A model generated the notes under the pieces. It made no database searches, was not told where the DNA came from, and worked only from the letters and a program-made list of their open reading frames with translations. The translations under genes were made by a program, and so were the position numbers. This document shows positions 45,580-54,793 of a DNA stretch of 64,000 nt, piece by piece (within the stretch, counting starts at the first letter, position 1; the number at the start of each line of letters is the position of its first letter). The stretch is from Natrinema caseinilyticum (GTDB lineage: Archaea; Halobacteriota; Halobacteria; Halobacteriales; Natrialbaceae): NCBI RefSeq assembly GCF_024227435.1, contig NZ_CP100446.1:1-64000 (forward strand), written 5' to 3'.

Positions 45580-45729
45580 CGCCGCGTCACCGGTGGCGGG
45601 CAGCAGCCGGTTTCAGTCCTCGCAACTGATTCGATCTCGCGAATCGATGATTCGCCGCGAGTCCCTCTTGATGGAACCAAAAACTGGCCAGTACAAATAT
45701 ATTACACGGTACCGTGTGTCGTGCCAACC

Positions 45730-46050
45730 ATGCACCCCCCCGAAAACGTGCCCGAGTTCCTGTGTGAAGAAATCGAACAGATGGACGACGAGATCCGACT
45801 GGCCGTGGCCGCGTTTGCGGACCGCGGCGGCGCGGCCCCGGAACAGGTCCCCGACACGATCAGGTGGGCGTTCGCGGTTCAGGACGACGACGTCGTCGAA
45901 CGAACGGGCGCATATGCGCAGCGACTCGCGGAAATGGACGACTCCGAAGAGACCGAGACGACCGAGGCCGACGAGACGGATTCGACGCCCGACGAGAGCG
46001 AGAACGGATCGGACGAGGCCGGGTCCGGCCTCTTCAGTGGTGGATTCTGA
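45730..46050 (+). CDS. Small acidic protein of unknown function
   Basis: 106 aa from ATG at 45730 (GTG at 45721 is an alternative). The N-terminal 60 residues look helical (CEEIEQMDDEIRLAVAAFADRGG, EQVPDTIRWAF); the C-terminal 40 are Glu/Asp/Thr/Ser-rich and end in GLFSGGF. An AT-rich box at about 45692-45704 supports transcription. I do not recognise the family. Confidence 0.65.
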   Translation: MHPPENVPEFLCEEIEQMDDEIRLAVAAFADRGGAAPEQVPDTIRWAFAVQDDDVVERTGAYAQRLAEMDDSEETETTEADETDSTPDESENGSDEAGSGLFSGGF

Positions 46051-46377
46051 TGGCCGCCTAGACCCGCACGGCGGCCTCGCGAATTCCGACGTGCGAACCG
46101 ACCACGAGAACCGACAGACGACGATCACACTGCCGCCCGGTCGAGTCGACCCGGGCGGTGCCGGGGGAGGTCGACGGTTCGAGACGCTGCCTGTCGTCGA
46201 TTTTCGAGCGCCGACTCGATACCCGTACCAGCCGACCGATGGTTTCAGGCTGGCAGTCAGTTTCAGACGGTCACCGGCCACACGCACCTCAACTCGGTCA
46301 CCGGCCACACGCGTCGGTTTCGGACCGCGACGGCGACCGAGGAAGACGAGGAGGGAACCGGCCGCGCAGTCGGTCGC
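46051..46377. other. Intergenic region with a direct repeat
   Basis: 327 bp between convergent genes, no gene seen. CGGTCACCGGCCACACGC occurs at 46268-46285 and 46295-46312 (27-bp period). Confidence 0.5.
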
Positions 46378-47094
46378 TCACCAGTCCGGTTTTCGGCCCT
46401 CGATGTACGCGCGGAGGCCTTCCTGTGCGTCGTCCGTCTCGACGATGTTGCAAATCGTCTCGACGACGTTTTCGATGTTGCGTCGATAATCGAGGTCCTG
46501 CGAGCGCATATAGGAGTCTCGAGCGAGTTCCATGACGAGCGGAGATTTCTCGTTGAACGACGCCGCCAGTTCGCGTGCGGTCTCGACGACCTCGTCCTGC
46601 GGGACGACGTGATTGATGATACCCCTGTCGGCCGCCTCCTGAGCGTCCATGGGATCACCCGTGAACAGTAATTCGAACGCTTTGTGTCGGCCGATCTGTC
46701 GCGGCAGGTGGACGAAATGCATCGCCGGAATGAGTCCGACGTCGATCTCGGGGTACCCGATCGACGCCGAGGCGCTGCCGACGATCACGTCGCACGAGAC
46801 CGCCAACGTCACCCCCGCTGCCCGCGCCGGTCCGGTGAGTGCGGCGATCGTCGGCTTCCCCATCCGGTATTGCAGATCGTGCATATCGAAGTACAGCGTC
46901 TCGAGGAATCGTCGCAGTTCGAGGCCGGAGCCGCCTTCCATCATGTCGAGGTCCATCCCACCGCTGAACGCCCGATCGAACGCGCTCGTCAAGATAATCG
47001 ACCGGACGGAATCGTCGTCGGCCGCCAGCCGATACGCGTCGTTGATCTCCTCGATGAGGTCGTAGTTGATCGCGTTGACCGGTTCGCGATGCAT
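46378..47094 (-). CDS. Enoyl-CoA hydratase/isomerase family, N-terminal frameshift
   Basis: 238 aa from the internal ATG at 47094 (MHREPVNAINYDLI). The natural N-terminus appears in another frame: ATG at 47147 gives MSFDLIDYDVTDRTAD and then TAA at 47097-47099. Joining the frames across about 47097-47105 restores the usual crotonase opening. The first catalytic-Glu site reads AAGVTLAVSCD (Glu replaced by Thr), the second YPEIDVGLIP keeps Glu. It may be a pseudogene, a sequencing error or a functional internal start. Divergent from an LLM oxidoreductase. Confidence 0.78.
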   Translation of the reverse strand: MHREPVNAINYDLIEEINDAYRLAADDDSVRSIILTSAFDRAFSGGMDLDMMEGGSGLELRRFLETLYFDMHDLQYRMGKPTIAALTGPARAAGVTLAVSCDVIVGSASASIGYPEIDVGLIPAMHFVHLPRQIGRHKAFELLFTGDPMDAQEAADRGIINHVVPQDEVVETARELAASFNEKSPLVMELARDSYMRSQDLDYRRNIENVVETICNIVETDDAQEGLRAYIEGRKPDW

Positions 47095-47307
47095 CGTTAG
47101 TCGGCCGTCCGGTCCGTCACGTCGTAGTCGATGAGGTCGAAGGACATCACTCGAGGTACAGCGAATCGGTCCGTAAGTGTTTTGTTGTGCGGTAGCAAGT
47201 GGCATCGTCGAAGTTACCGACCGCTAATCGGATCACCGGTCGTGGTCCCGTGGGAGCAGTTGGCAGGTAACACAAGCGTGATATAGGTACGTAGGATAGC
47301 CCCCGTC

Positions 47308-48285
47308 ATGGCAGTGGGCTTGATGCTACCGACGTACCTCGACCGTGAGGAGCGACTGACACTCGCCGAGTCGGCGGACGACCTCGGTGTCGACGCGGTT
47401 TTCACGGGCGAGTCAGCGAGTTCGAACCTGTTCATCGACCTGACCTGGATCGCGTCCCGGACGTCGACCGTCACGATCGGGGCGGGAATAGCCAACGTGT
47501 TCTCGCGCTCGCCGAGCCTCATCGCACTCAGTGCAGCGGAACTCGACGGGATTTCCGACGGCCGCGTGATCCTCGGGCTCGGCTCGAGTACGCCGCCGCT
47601 GATCGAAGGCCTCCACGGCGTGCCGTTCGAACGACCGGTGTCCCGGACGGCCGAGTACATCGACATCATCCGAGCGGGATGGACGGGCGATCGCCTCGAG
47701 TACGATGGCGACTTCTATTCGCCGTCCGGCGGTAAATTGCTCGAGACGCCGATCCAGGACGACATTCCGATCGCGGTCGCCGCGCTCGGGCCGGCGAACC
47801 GTCGATTGACCGGCGCGAAAGGCGACGTCTGGCTGCCACACCTGGTTCCGAAGAGCGTCCTCGGTGAGCTGGCTGCAGACGTCTACGACGCCGCTCGAGA
47901 TCGCGGGCGGGCGGCAGACGGGATCGACGTGGACGCGTACGTTCCGACGGCCATCGACGAGGACGCGGACGCGGCCTACGATCGCGTGCGGAGACACGTC
48001 GCTACCTACGCTGGGTCGGCGGAACCGTACCGCGACGCGATCGCCGACGCTGGCTACGGGAGCATCATGGACGTCCATCGGGCGTGGCAAGACGGCGATC
48101 GGGATGGCGCGGCGGAGTTGGTCACCGACGAACTGGTCGAAGACATCGGCCTCGTTGGGACGCCCAGCGATGCGCCGGCTGCACTCTCGCGCTGGCGGGA
48201 CGCCGGCGCGGACATGGTCGTGATGAACTTCGCGCCGGGGACGAGCGTCGACGATATCCGCACCGCACTGGCCGCCGTCTCGTAG
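47308..48285 (+). CDS. LLM-class (F420/flavin-dependent) oxidoreductase
   Basis: 325 aa luciferase-like protein: MAVGLMLPTYLDREERLTLAESADDLGVDAVFTGE, VTIGAGIANVFSRSPSLIALSAAELDGISDGRVILGLGSS, and C-terminal GAHMVV-like GADMVVMNFAPG. ATATAGG-type box about 26 bp upstream. Second of three such proteins in the window; substrate unknown. Confidence 0.85.
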   Translation: MAVGLMLPTYLDREERLTLAESADDLGVDAVFTGESASSNLFIDLTWIASRTSTVTIGAGIANVFSRSPSLIALSAAELDGISDGRVILGLGSSTPPLIEGLHGVPFERPVSRTAEYIDIIRAGWTGDRLEYDGDFYSPSGGKLLETPIQDDIPIAVAALGPANRRLTGAKGDVWLPHLVPKSVLGELAADVYDAARDRGRAADGIDVDAYVPTAIDEDADAAYDRVRRHVATYAGSAEPYRDAIADAGYGSIMDVHRAWQDGDRDGAAELVTDELVEDIGLVGTPSDAPAALSRWRDAGADMVVMNFAPGTSVDDIRTALAAVS

Positions 48286-48415
48286 ACGGCGCGTCTCCGG
48301 GCTCGAGTCAGTCGGCCGAGGTCCGACGAACACGCCGTGTGCTCGGCCGACGAATACCGAACGCACCCAGGTACGACCGAACCGGAACGAGCTCCGGTCC
48401 GATTCGACGGTGCGT

Positions 48416-49642
48416 TCAGTGATCGCCCGTTTCGGCGACCGCACCCGCCTCGAGGAGCGTCTCGATCTCGGCGTCGGAATAGCCGAGTTCGTCGAGCAGT
48501 TCCGCCGTGTTCGCGCCGAGGTACGGCGCGGGCGTCTTCTCGTCGGGGCTGAACCGCTCGAAGTCGAGCGGGAGGTTGATCTGCCGAACGGACTCACCCG
48601 AACGTCGATCGCCGTCCCCGCCGACGTCGATCTCGTCGAACAGGCCTCGCGCTTCGAGGTGTGGATCAGCGAAGAGGTCCTCGTAGTCGTTGACGGGCCC
48701 CGCCGGGACGTCGTACTCCTCGAACCGCTCGAGCCACGCCGCCCGCGGCCGCTCGGCCAATCGGTCGGCGAACGCGTCGACGATCTCCGTCCGGAGGGAG
48801 TCGGGAAGCTCACCGTTCGGGCCGATGTGGTCGTCCGCGTATTCGGGGAGTTCCAGCGCCTCGCAGAGGTTTTCCCAGAAGTGCTCCTCGAGCGCGCCGA
48901 GCGTGATCGCCTTCCCGTCGCCGGTCTCGTAAACCCGGTAGCCGGGGTGGGATCCGGTCAGGGTCGTCCGGCCGCGACGCGGGATTTCGCCGCGTCCCTC
49001 GTACCGGTCCAGATAGACCATCGAGAACGACGCGACGGCGTCGGTCATGCTGACGTCGATGTGGTCGCCACCGGAGCCGCCGCGAACGCCGGCGAGGGCG
49101 GTCGCAATGGCGAAGGCGGCGTACATGCCCCCGGCAAAGTCCGCGATCGGGTATCCCGGAATGGTCGGCGGTCCGTCTCGGTCGCCCGTAAGCCCCAGCA
49201 ATCCGGCGACTCCGATGTAGTTGAGGTCGTGGCCGGATCGAGCGACGTACGGTCCGTCCTGGCCGTAGCCGGATATCGAACAGTAGATCACGTCTTCGTT
49301 CACGTCGCGAACGTCGTCGTATCCGACGCCGAGTCTATCGACGACGCCCGGACGAAAGGACTCGACGACGACGTCGGCGGTCCGTGCGAGATCGAGAAAG
49401 GCGTCCCGTCCGCCCTCGTGCTTGAGATTTATCGCGATGCTCTTTTTGTTTCGATGGCGGGTCAACAGCGTGAAACTGCGGCCGTCGATCGACGGTTCGC
49501 GGGGTCGTACCGGATCGCCGGTACCCGGCCGTTCGACTTTGATAACCTCGGCGCCGAGGTCGGCGAGCATCGTGGTCGCGTAGGGTCCCGGAAGCAGTTG
49601 CGTGAGATCGAGGATGCGCACGCCGTCGAGAAACGGTTGCAT
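48416..49642 (-). CDS. Family-III CoA-transferase fold, alpha-methylacyl-CoA racemase-like
   Basis: 408 aa from ATG at 49642. VRILDLTQLLPGPYATTMLADLGAEVIKVE is the family N-terminus. SGHDLNY gives His138 and PIADFAGG gives Asp168, the same residue pair and the same 30-residue spacing as the catalytic His126/Asp156 of mycobacterial MCR racemase. This favours racemisation of 2-methyl-branched acyl-CoA over CoA transfer. Divergent from a second family member that lacks the His. Confidence 0.82.
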   Translation of the reverse strand: MQPFLDGVRILDLTQLLPGPYATTMLADLGAEVIKVERPGTGDPVRPREPSIDGRSFTLLTRHRNKKSIAINLKHEGGRDAFLDLARTADVVVESFRPGVVDRLGVGYDDVRDVNEDVIYCSISGYGQDGPYVARSGHDLNYIGVAGLLGLTGDRDGPPTIPGYPIADFAGGMYAAFAIATALAGVRGGSGGDHIDVSMTDAVASFSMVYLDRYEGRGEIPRRGRTTLTGSHPGYRVYETGDGKAITLGALEEHFWENLCEALELPEYADDHIGPNGELPDSLRTEIVDAFADRLAERPRAAWLERFEEYDVPAGPVNDYEDLFADPHLEARGLFDEIDVGGDGDRRSGESVRQINLPLDFERFSPDEKTPAPYLGANTAELLDELGYSDAEIETLLEAGAVAETGDH

Positions 49643-49746
49643 GCTACCACGATGCGCACCCACCGTGAAATCTATTCGGTTCGCGCGGGCGGCGGACGAA
49701 GATCGAAGCCCGAAAACGTCATTGGGGCCCGGGTTATCGTCGGTGT

Positions 49747-50934
49747 ATGGGCTTTCTGAACGGAATCGACGTGGTCGACCTGACCCAGATGGTGTCGGGG
49801 CCGGTCGCGACGATGCATCTCGGTGACATGGGTGCAGACGTGGTAAAGATCGAACGACCGGAGACCGGGGACATTTCGCGAGGCCTCCCGCCGTTCGTCG
49901 ACGGAACGAGTTCCCAGTTCGTGGCGCTCAATCGAAACAAGCGCTCCGTCGAAGTCGACCTCCGATCGGATCGGGGACAGGACCTCGTGCTCGAACTCCT
50001 CGAGGAGGCGGACGTGTTCGTCGAGAACTACAAGGCGGGAACCGTCGACGAATTCGGCCTCGACTACGACACCGTGGCGGCGAGGAATCCGGATCTCGTG
50101 TACTGTTCGATCAAGGGGTTCGCGTCCGACTCGATATACGAGGACAATCCCGCGTACGATATGGTCGCCCAGGCGATGAGCGGCACGATGAGTATCAACG
50201 GTCAACCGGACGGCCCGCCGACGTACACGTCCACTCCGATATCGGATATCGCGGCCTCCATGTACGCCGTCCAGGCGATCACCGGCGCGCTGTACGATCG
50301 AGACGTGAACGACGCTTCGGGGGAGTACATCGAAGTGTCGATGCTCAACTGCATCATGTCCTGGCTCGGGATCCGTGCGACGGCCAGCGGGGTGAAAGAC
50401 GAACCGTACCCTCGCGTCGGGAACAGACACTCGGCCGTGGCGCCGTACAAAGTGTACGAGACGGCCGACTCGTACGTCGTCGTCGCCGTCGCGAGCCAGG
50501 GGCTCTGGCCCAAGTTCTGTCGCGCGATCGATCGAGAGGACCTGATCGCCGACCCGCGATTCGAGACGAGCGCCGATCGGTCGGCGAACATGGACGCACT
50601 GTACGACATCACGGACGACATCATGCGCCAGAAAACGACGGCGGAGTGGTTCGACATCTTACAGGAACACGGCGTGCCGTCGGGCCCCGTCCGGAACACC
50701 ATCGAGGCACTCGAGGACGAGTACACCGGACAGCAGGGCCTCGTTCAGGAGCTCTCGACCGACGACTGCGACGACACGGTTCCGGTGATCCGCTATCCGG
50801 TCGACTTCGGAACGTTCGAGGCGCCGGTCACCGATCCGCGTCCGCTCGGTGCCGACACGTATCGCTCGCTGCGCGAACTCGGCTACGACGATGCCGAAAT
50901 CGAGTCGTTACGCGAGCTGGGAGTCGTCGGATAA
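49747..50934 (+). CDS. Family-III (CaiB/BaiF) CoA-transferase
   Basis: 395 aa. IDVVDLTQMVSGPVATMHLGDMGADVVKIERPETGD starts the Rossmann-like domain. At the racemase His position it has AYD (Tyr137), while Asp167 in PISDIAAS is kept, the aspartate that carries the CoA in formyl-CoA transferase-type enzymes. It probably moves CoA from succinyl- or acetyl-CoA to an organic acid such as mesaconate or itaconate. Divergent from the racemase-like gene; a MaoC-like gene follows. Confidence 0.87.
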   Translation: MGFLNGIDVVDLTQMVSGPVATMHLGDMGADVVKIERPETGDISRGLPPFVDGTSSQFVALNRNKRSVEVDLRSDRGQDLVLELLEEADVFVENYKAGTVDEFGLDYDTVAARNPDLVYCSIKGFASDSIYEDNPAYDMVAQAMSGTMSINGQPDGPPTYTSTPISDIAASMYAVQAITGALYDRDVNDASGEYIEVSMLNCIMSWLGIRATASGVKDEPYPRVGNRHSAVAPYKVYETADSYVVVAVASQGLWPKFCRAIDREDLIADPRFETSADRSANMDALYDITDDIMRQKTTAEWFDILQEHGVPSGPVRNTIEALEDEYTGQQGLVQELSTDDCDDTVPVIRYPVDFGTFEAPVTDPRPLGADTYRSLRELGYDDAEIESLRELGVVG

Positions 50935-51072
50935 TCGGAGACCCGGACGTCGAAACAGGGGAAACCGTCCCGCTGCAGCACGAGTCGACGAACGTCCCGT
51001 GGTCGGTCATCGGATTCGTGGACGGGGCCGGTTCCATCGATCCGGTCGCGGTGGTTCGCGATGCTGCTCAAA

Positions 51073-51080
51073 TTTTTATA
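51073..51080 (+). promoter_or_regulatory. TATA box for the MaoC-like gene at 51102
   Basis: TTTTTATA, centred about 25 bp before the ATG. Confidence 0.55.
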
Positions 51081-51101
51081 GTAACTGGTCCAAGACGTCG
51101 T

Positions 51102-51551
51102 ATGGACGGAAAGTACTACGAGGACTTCACAGTCGGAGAGACGTACACGTCGTCGTGGCGATACATCTCCGAGTCGGATCTCAGGCAATTTCTGGCACTC
51201 ACCGGGCTGCAGGAACCGCTCTTCGAGAGTCGCCAGTTTCTCGAGTCCGAAACGGATCACGAAACGTGGATCGTCCCCGGCTATCTGACGCTCTCGTACT
51301 CGCTCGGGCTGTTCTCCCGGTCGGGATGGATCGAAGGAACGGGTCTCGCGATGCTCGGCGCGGACTCGCTCGAGTTCACGAACCCGGTTTCGGTCGGCGA
51401 CGAAATTCGAACGCACGTCGAGGTCGCGGACACCTCCCCCACGAGTAGCGACCGCGGCGGCGTCGTCGTTCTCGATTGGATCGTTCTCACCCACGACGAC
51501 GACGTCGTCATCGAGATGACCTCGTCACACTTTATCAAGAAACGCGAGTGA
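51102..51551 (+). CDS. MaoC-like hotdog protein with altered active site
   Basis: 149 aa: MDGKYYEDFTVGETYTSSWRYISESDLRQFLALTG, then LQEPLFESRQFLES where active hydratases have a D..NP.H.D motif; here the Asp and His are replaced. PGYLTLSYSLGLF is the central helix. It could be a thioesterase-like or regulatory hotdog protein, or a subunit of a heterodimeric hydratase. Own promoter; an LLM gene follows 263 bp downstream. Confidence 0.78.
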   Translation: MDGKYYEDFTVGETYTSSWRYISESDLRQFLALTGLQEPLFESRQFLESETDHETWIVPGYLTLSYSLGLFSRSGWIEGTGLAMLGADSLEFTNPVSVGDEIRTHVEVADTSPTSSDRGGVVVLDWIVLTHDDDVVIEMTSSHFIKKRE

Positions 51552-51814
51552 TCCGTCGAGACTGACTGATACCTCGAATCCGGTCCGATGACCGTTCGAG
51601 CGCCTCGGTATCGGCGCTGGCTCGAGTCCGCTGGGACAGCGACGGGCCGTGGACCGAACCCGGTTCCGCCGACGGGGGAGTCGGCACGGAGACGAGCGAC
51701 CGGACGCGATACGCTCGTTTTACGAACGCCGTTGCATCCGACCACACGCGTTCGTTTCGGCACTCGGACACGTCTCTCGGAAGGTTTATTCGCATCTTCG
51801 ATGATCGTATTGAC

Positions 51815-52810
51815 GTGAAATTTGACGCAAACGTTGCCTCCCCGTCCGTCACGGAGGCAGACGAACTCGCGACGGCGGCAGAGGAAGTCGGATTCGACGG
51901 TGCGTGGGTCACCGAAACGACGCACTCGCCGGTTACGTTGACGACGCAACTGGCGAACGGAAGCGATCGAATGGATCTCGGAACGGCCATCACGGTCGCG
52001 TTCCCCCGCAGCCCGATGGTGACCGCCTACACGGCGTGGGACCTGCAAACGCTTTCCGACGGCCGATTCCTGCTGGGGCTCGGAACGCAGGTCAAGGGCC
52101 ACATCGAACGTCGGTTCAGCGTCGACTGGGATTCGCCGGGTCCGCGACTCCGGGAGTACGTCGAGGTGCTTCGCGAAATCTGGGCGTCGTGGGAAGCGGA
52201 CCGTCACCCCCAGTACGACGGCGATTTCTACTCGATCTCGCTCTGCCCGGCGGACTGGCGCCCGGAGCCGATCGACCAGCCCCGCGTTCCGGTCTACATC
52301 GCCGGCGTCAATTCGTACAACGTCAGGCTCGCCGGGGAGCTCTGCGATGGATTACACGTCCATCCGCTCAATTCACCGGCGTACATCGAACAGGAGGTCG
52401 TCCCCGATATCGAAGTCGGCGCGGCGCGGGGCGATCGCGATCCGGACGACGTAACGCTCGTGACGAACGTGTTCGCGATCACCGGCGAGACCGACGCGGA
52501 ACGCGAGGAGGCGCGCGAGGAGATCCGGCGGCAGATCGCGTTTTACGGATCGACGCGAACCTACAAACGAATCTTCGCGGTCCACGGCTGGGAGGACGTC
52601 TGTGACGACCTCCACGAACTGTCGGTCGAGGACCGCTGGAACGAGATGCCGGATCTCGTCACCGACGAAATGGTCGCGGCGTTCTCCGTCGAAGGGGCGT
52701 ACGACGAGCTCCGGGACGAGATCGAAGAGCGGTACACGCACATCGATCGGATCTCGCTGTACGCACCGTACCGTGGCGAGGACCACTGGCACCGCGTCCT
52801 GTCACAGTAG
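51815..52810 (+). CDS. LLM-class F420-dependent oxidoreductase
   Basis: 331 aa from GTG at 51815. MKFDANVASPSVTEADELATAAEEVGFDGAWVTET, MDLGTAITVAFPRSPMVTAYTAWDLQTLSDGRFLLGLGTQ and VKGHIERRFSVDW are typical of the F420 branch of luciferase-like enzymes that includes mycobacterial lipid-associated members. Third LLM protein in the window. Confidence 0.87.
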   Translation: MKFDANVASPSVTEADELATAAEEVGFDGAWVTETTHSPVTLTTQLANGSDRMDLGTAITVAFPRSPMVTAYTAWDLQTLSDGRFLLGLGTQVKGHIERRFSVDWDSPGPRLREYVEVLREIWASWEADRHPQYDGDFYSISLCPADWRPEPIDQPRVPVYIAGVNSYNVRLAGELCDGLHVHPLNSPAYIEQEVVPDIEVGAARGDRDPDDVTLVTNVFAITGETDAEREEAREEIRRQIAFYGSTRTYKRIFAVHGWEDVCDDLHELSVEDRWNEMPDLVTDEMVAAFSVEGAYDELRDEIEERYTHIDRISLYAPYRGEDHWHRVLSQ

Positions 52811-53024
52811 CGCCAGGCGCGGGTGCCGGACGGGTCGAATCGAATTCTGGTTCTCGAATCCGGCGCGTGCAAAATGCCGTATCCGACGTTCGAGGCACCG
52901 ACGTGTACGGGAGACCGCATCCGGCGCTCGAAGCGGGCCGTTCGCCGTCCTCGAGTGCCCCGCTCGGGCGGCGGTATCGGGCCAACGAAACAATATTACA
53001 ATACGTTCGCGTACGTGTACGACG

Positions 53025-54578
53025 ATGATGCGAATCGAGCAACTCCTCGAGTCGCGGGTAGAAAAGACGCCGGCGAAGCCGTTCGTGACGTTTCCGGACG
53101 AGGACGGTGCGACCGACGGAACGTTCGAGACGGTGGCCGAGAGATCGAAGCAGTACGCGAACGCGCTTTCGACGCTCGGTATCGAATCCGGTGACCGCGT
53201 CGGGGTGTTCCTCCCGAACCGCCCCGAATTCGTGTTCCTCCTGTTCGCAAGCGCCTATCTCGACAGCGTGACGGCCCCGGCGAACCCGGAGTACACGGCC
53301 TCCGAACTCGGACACTCGGTGGAACTCTCGCGACCGTCCGTTCTCGTGACGACGGCCGACTTACTCGAGGTCGCGGTCGAAGCGACGGCGGAGACGTCTG
53401 TGGAGCGAGTCGTGACCGTGGACCCCGTCGAGGGGTACGAGTCGTTACCCGCGGTGGCGGACGAGCAACCGGCGACGCGTCCGACGCACGACGGCGACGT
53501 CGAATCGATCGGCCTCCACATGTACACGTCGGGAACGACGGGCCCGCCGAAGGCCGTCGAGTGTCAGCACGAAAACTGGACGGTGAGCGCGGTCGATTTC
53601 CAGAAACGAATGGGCTTTACCGTCGCGGACACGCTGTTGACGGCGCTCCCGCTGTTTCACGCGAACGCACAGGTCTACTCGCTGCTCGGTGGCGCGGCGG
53701 CCGGTGCGGAGGTCGTAATCTACGAGCGGTTCTCCTCCTCGCGGTGGTGGGAGTGGTGTCGGGCCCACGACGTCACCGAGTTCAACGCGATGGGGAGCAT
53801 GCTGAAGATGCTGGACAACCGACCCGAGTCCGACGACGACGCGGACAATCCCGTCGAACGGGTCTTTTCGGCGGGCACGCCGCCGGAACTCATCGAACCG
53901 TTCGAGGAGCGATTCGACCTCCAGGTCGTCGAAGGCTATTCCCTCACCGAAGATCCGTTGTTGATTCTGAATCCCGTAGACGAGGACAAGCGCCGTATCG
54001 GCAGTATCGGGCTCCCGCCCGCCGAGAAGCGAGTTCGGGTGGTCGACGACGATGGAGCCGAGGTGGCACGCGGCGAGCGCGGCGAAATCGTCCAGCAGTG
54101 TCCGGCGTTGATGGCCGGCTATCATCGCCAACCGGAGAAAACCGACGAGGCGATCGACGACGGCTGGTTCTACACGGGCGACTACGGGAAAATCGACGAG
54201 GACGGATTCGTGTACTTCCTGGATCGGAAGAAAGACATCGTCCGACGAGGGGGAGAGAACATCTCCTCGTACGAGGTCGAGGGCGTGATCAAGTCCCTCG
54301 ACGCGGTCGACGAAGTCGCCGTCATTCCGAGCCCCGACGAGTTTTACACCGAGGTCGTCAAGGCGCTCGTCAGCGTCAAAGACGGTCGGAAGCTCACGGA
54401 AGCCGAAATAATCGATCGGTGCCGTGACGACCTCGCATCGTTCAAACTGCCGCGATACATCGAGTTCGTCGACGAGTTCCCCTACACGCCGACGGGCAAG
54501 ATCCAGAAAGAAAAGCTCCGAACTCGCGAGACAGAGGAACGACCGGACCACTGGGCCCGCGACGCGGACGAGACCTGA
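53025..54578 (+). CDS. Acyl-CoA synthetase (AMP-forming)
   Basis: 517 aa from ATG at 53025 (MMRIEQLLESRVEKTPAKP). AMP-binding P-loop MYTSGTTGPPKAVE at about 166-179, VEGYSLTED, YTGDYGKIDEDGFVYFLDRKKDIVRRGGENIS (adenylate Asp and hinge), and C-terminal PTGKIQKEKLR with the catalytic Lys. Activates a carboxylic acid to acyl-CoA; looks like the CaiC/long-chain branch. AATATTACA at 52992-53000 is a probable TATA element. Confidence 0.9.
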   Translation: MMRIEQLLESRVEKTPAKPFVTFPDEDGATDGTFETVAERSKQYANALSTLGIESGDRVGVFLPNRPEFVFLLFASAYLDSVTAPANPEYTASELGHSVELSRPSVLVTTADLLEVAVEATAETSVERVVTVDPVEGYESLPAVADEQPATRPTHDGDVESIGLHMYTSGTTGPPKAVECQHENWTVSAVDFQKRMGFTVADTLLTALPLFHANAQVYSLLGGAAAGAEVVIYERFSSSRWWEWCRAHDVTEFNAMGSMLKMLDNRPESDDDADNPVERVFSAGTPPELIEPFEERFDLQVVEGYSLTEDPLLILNPVDEDKRRIGSIGLPPAEKRVRVVDDDGAEVARGERGEIVQQCPALMAGYHRQPEKTDEAIDDGWFYTGDYGKIDEDGFVYFLDRKKDIVRRGGENISSYEVEGVIKSLDAVDEVAVIPSPDEFYTEVVKALVSVKDGRKLTEAEIIDRCRDDLASFKLPRYIEFVDEFPYTPTGKIQKEKLRTRETEERPDHWARDADET

Positions 54579-54793
54579 AAGCCGGACGAGCCCCCCGAAT
54601 CTCGCCGGCGAATGGCCGGGCGAGCGCGTTCGAATCGGCCGCGAGCCGAGTTCGCACCATCCGCGCCGGCGAGACCGGTGCGTCCAGCCCTCGCCGGGCG
54701 ACAGCGTACTCACCGGCGCCCGTCTGCCGGGCCGTCACCGACGCTGACGGTCTCAACAGAGAACTTTTGTTCGACGGTGCGAATAGACACGCT

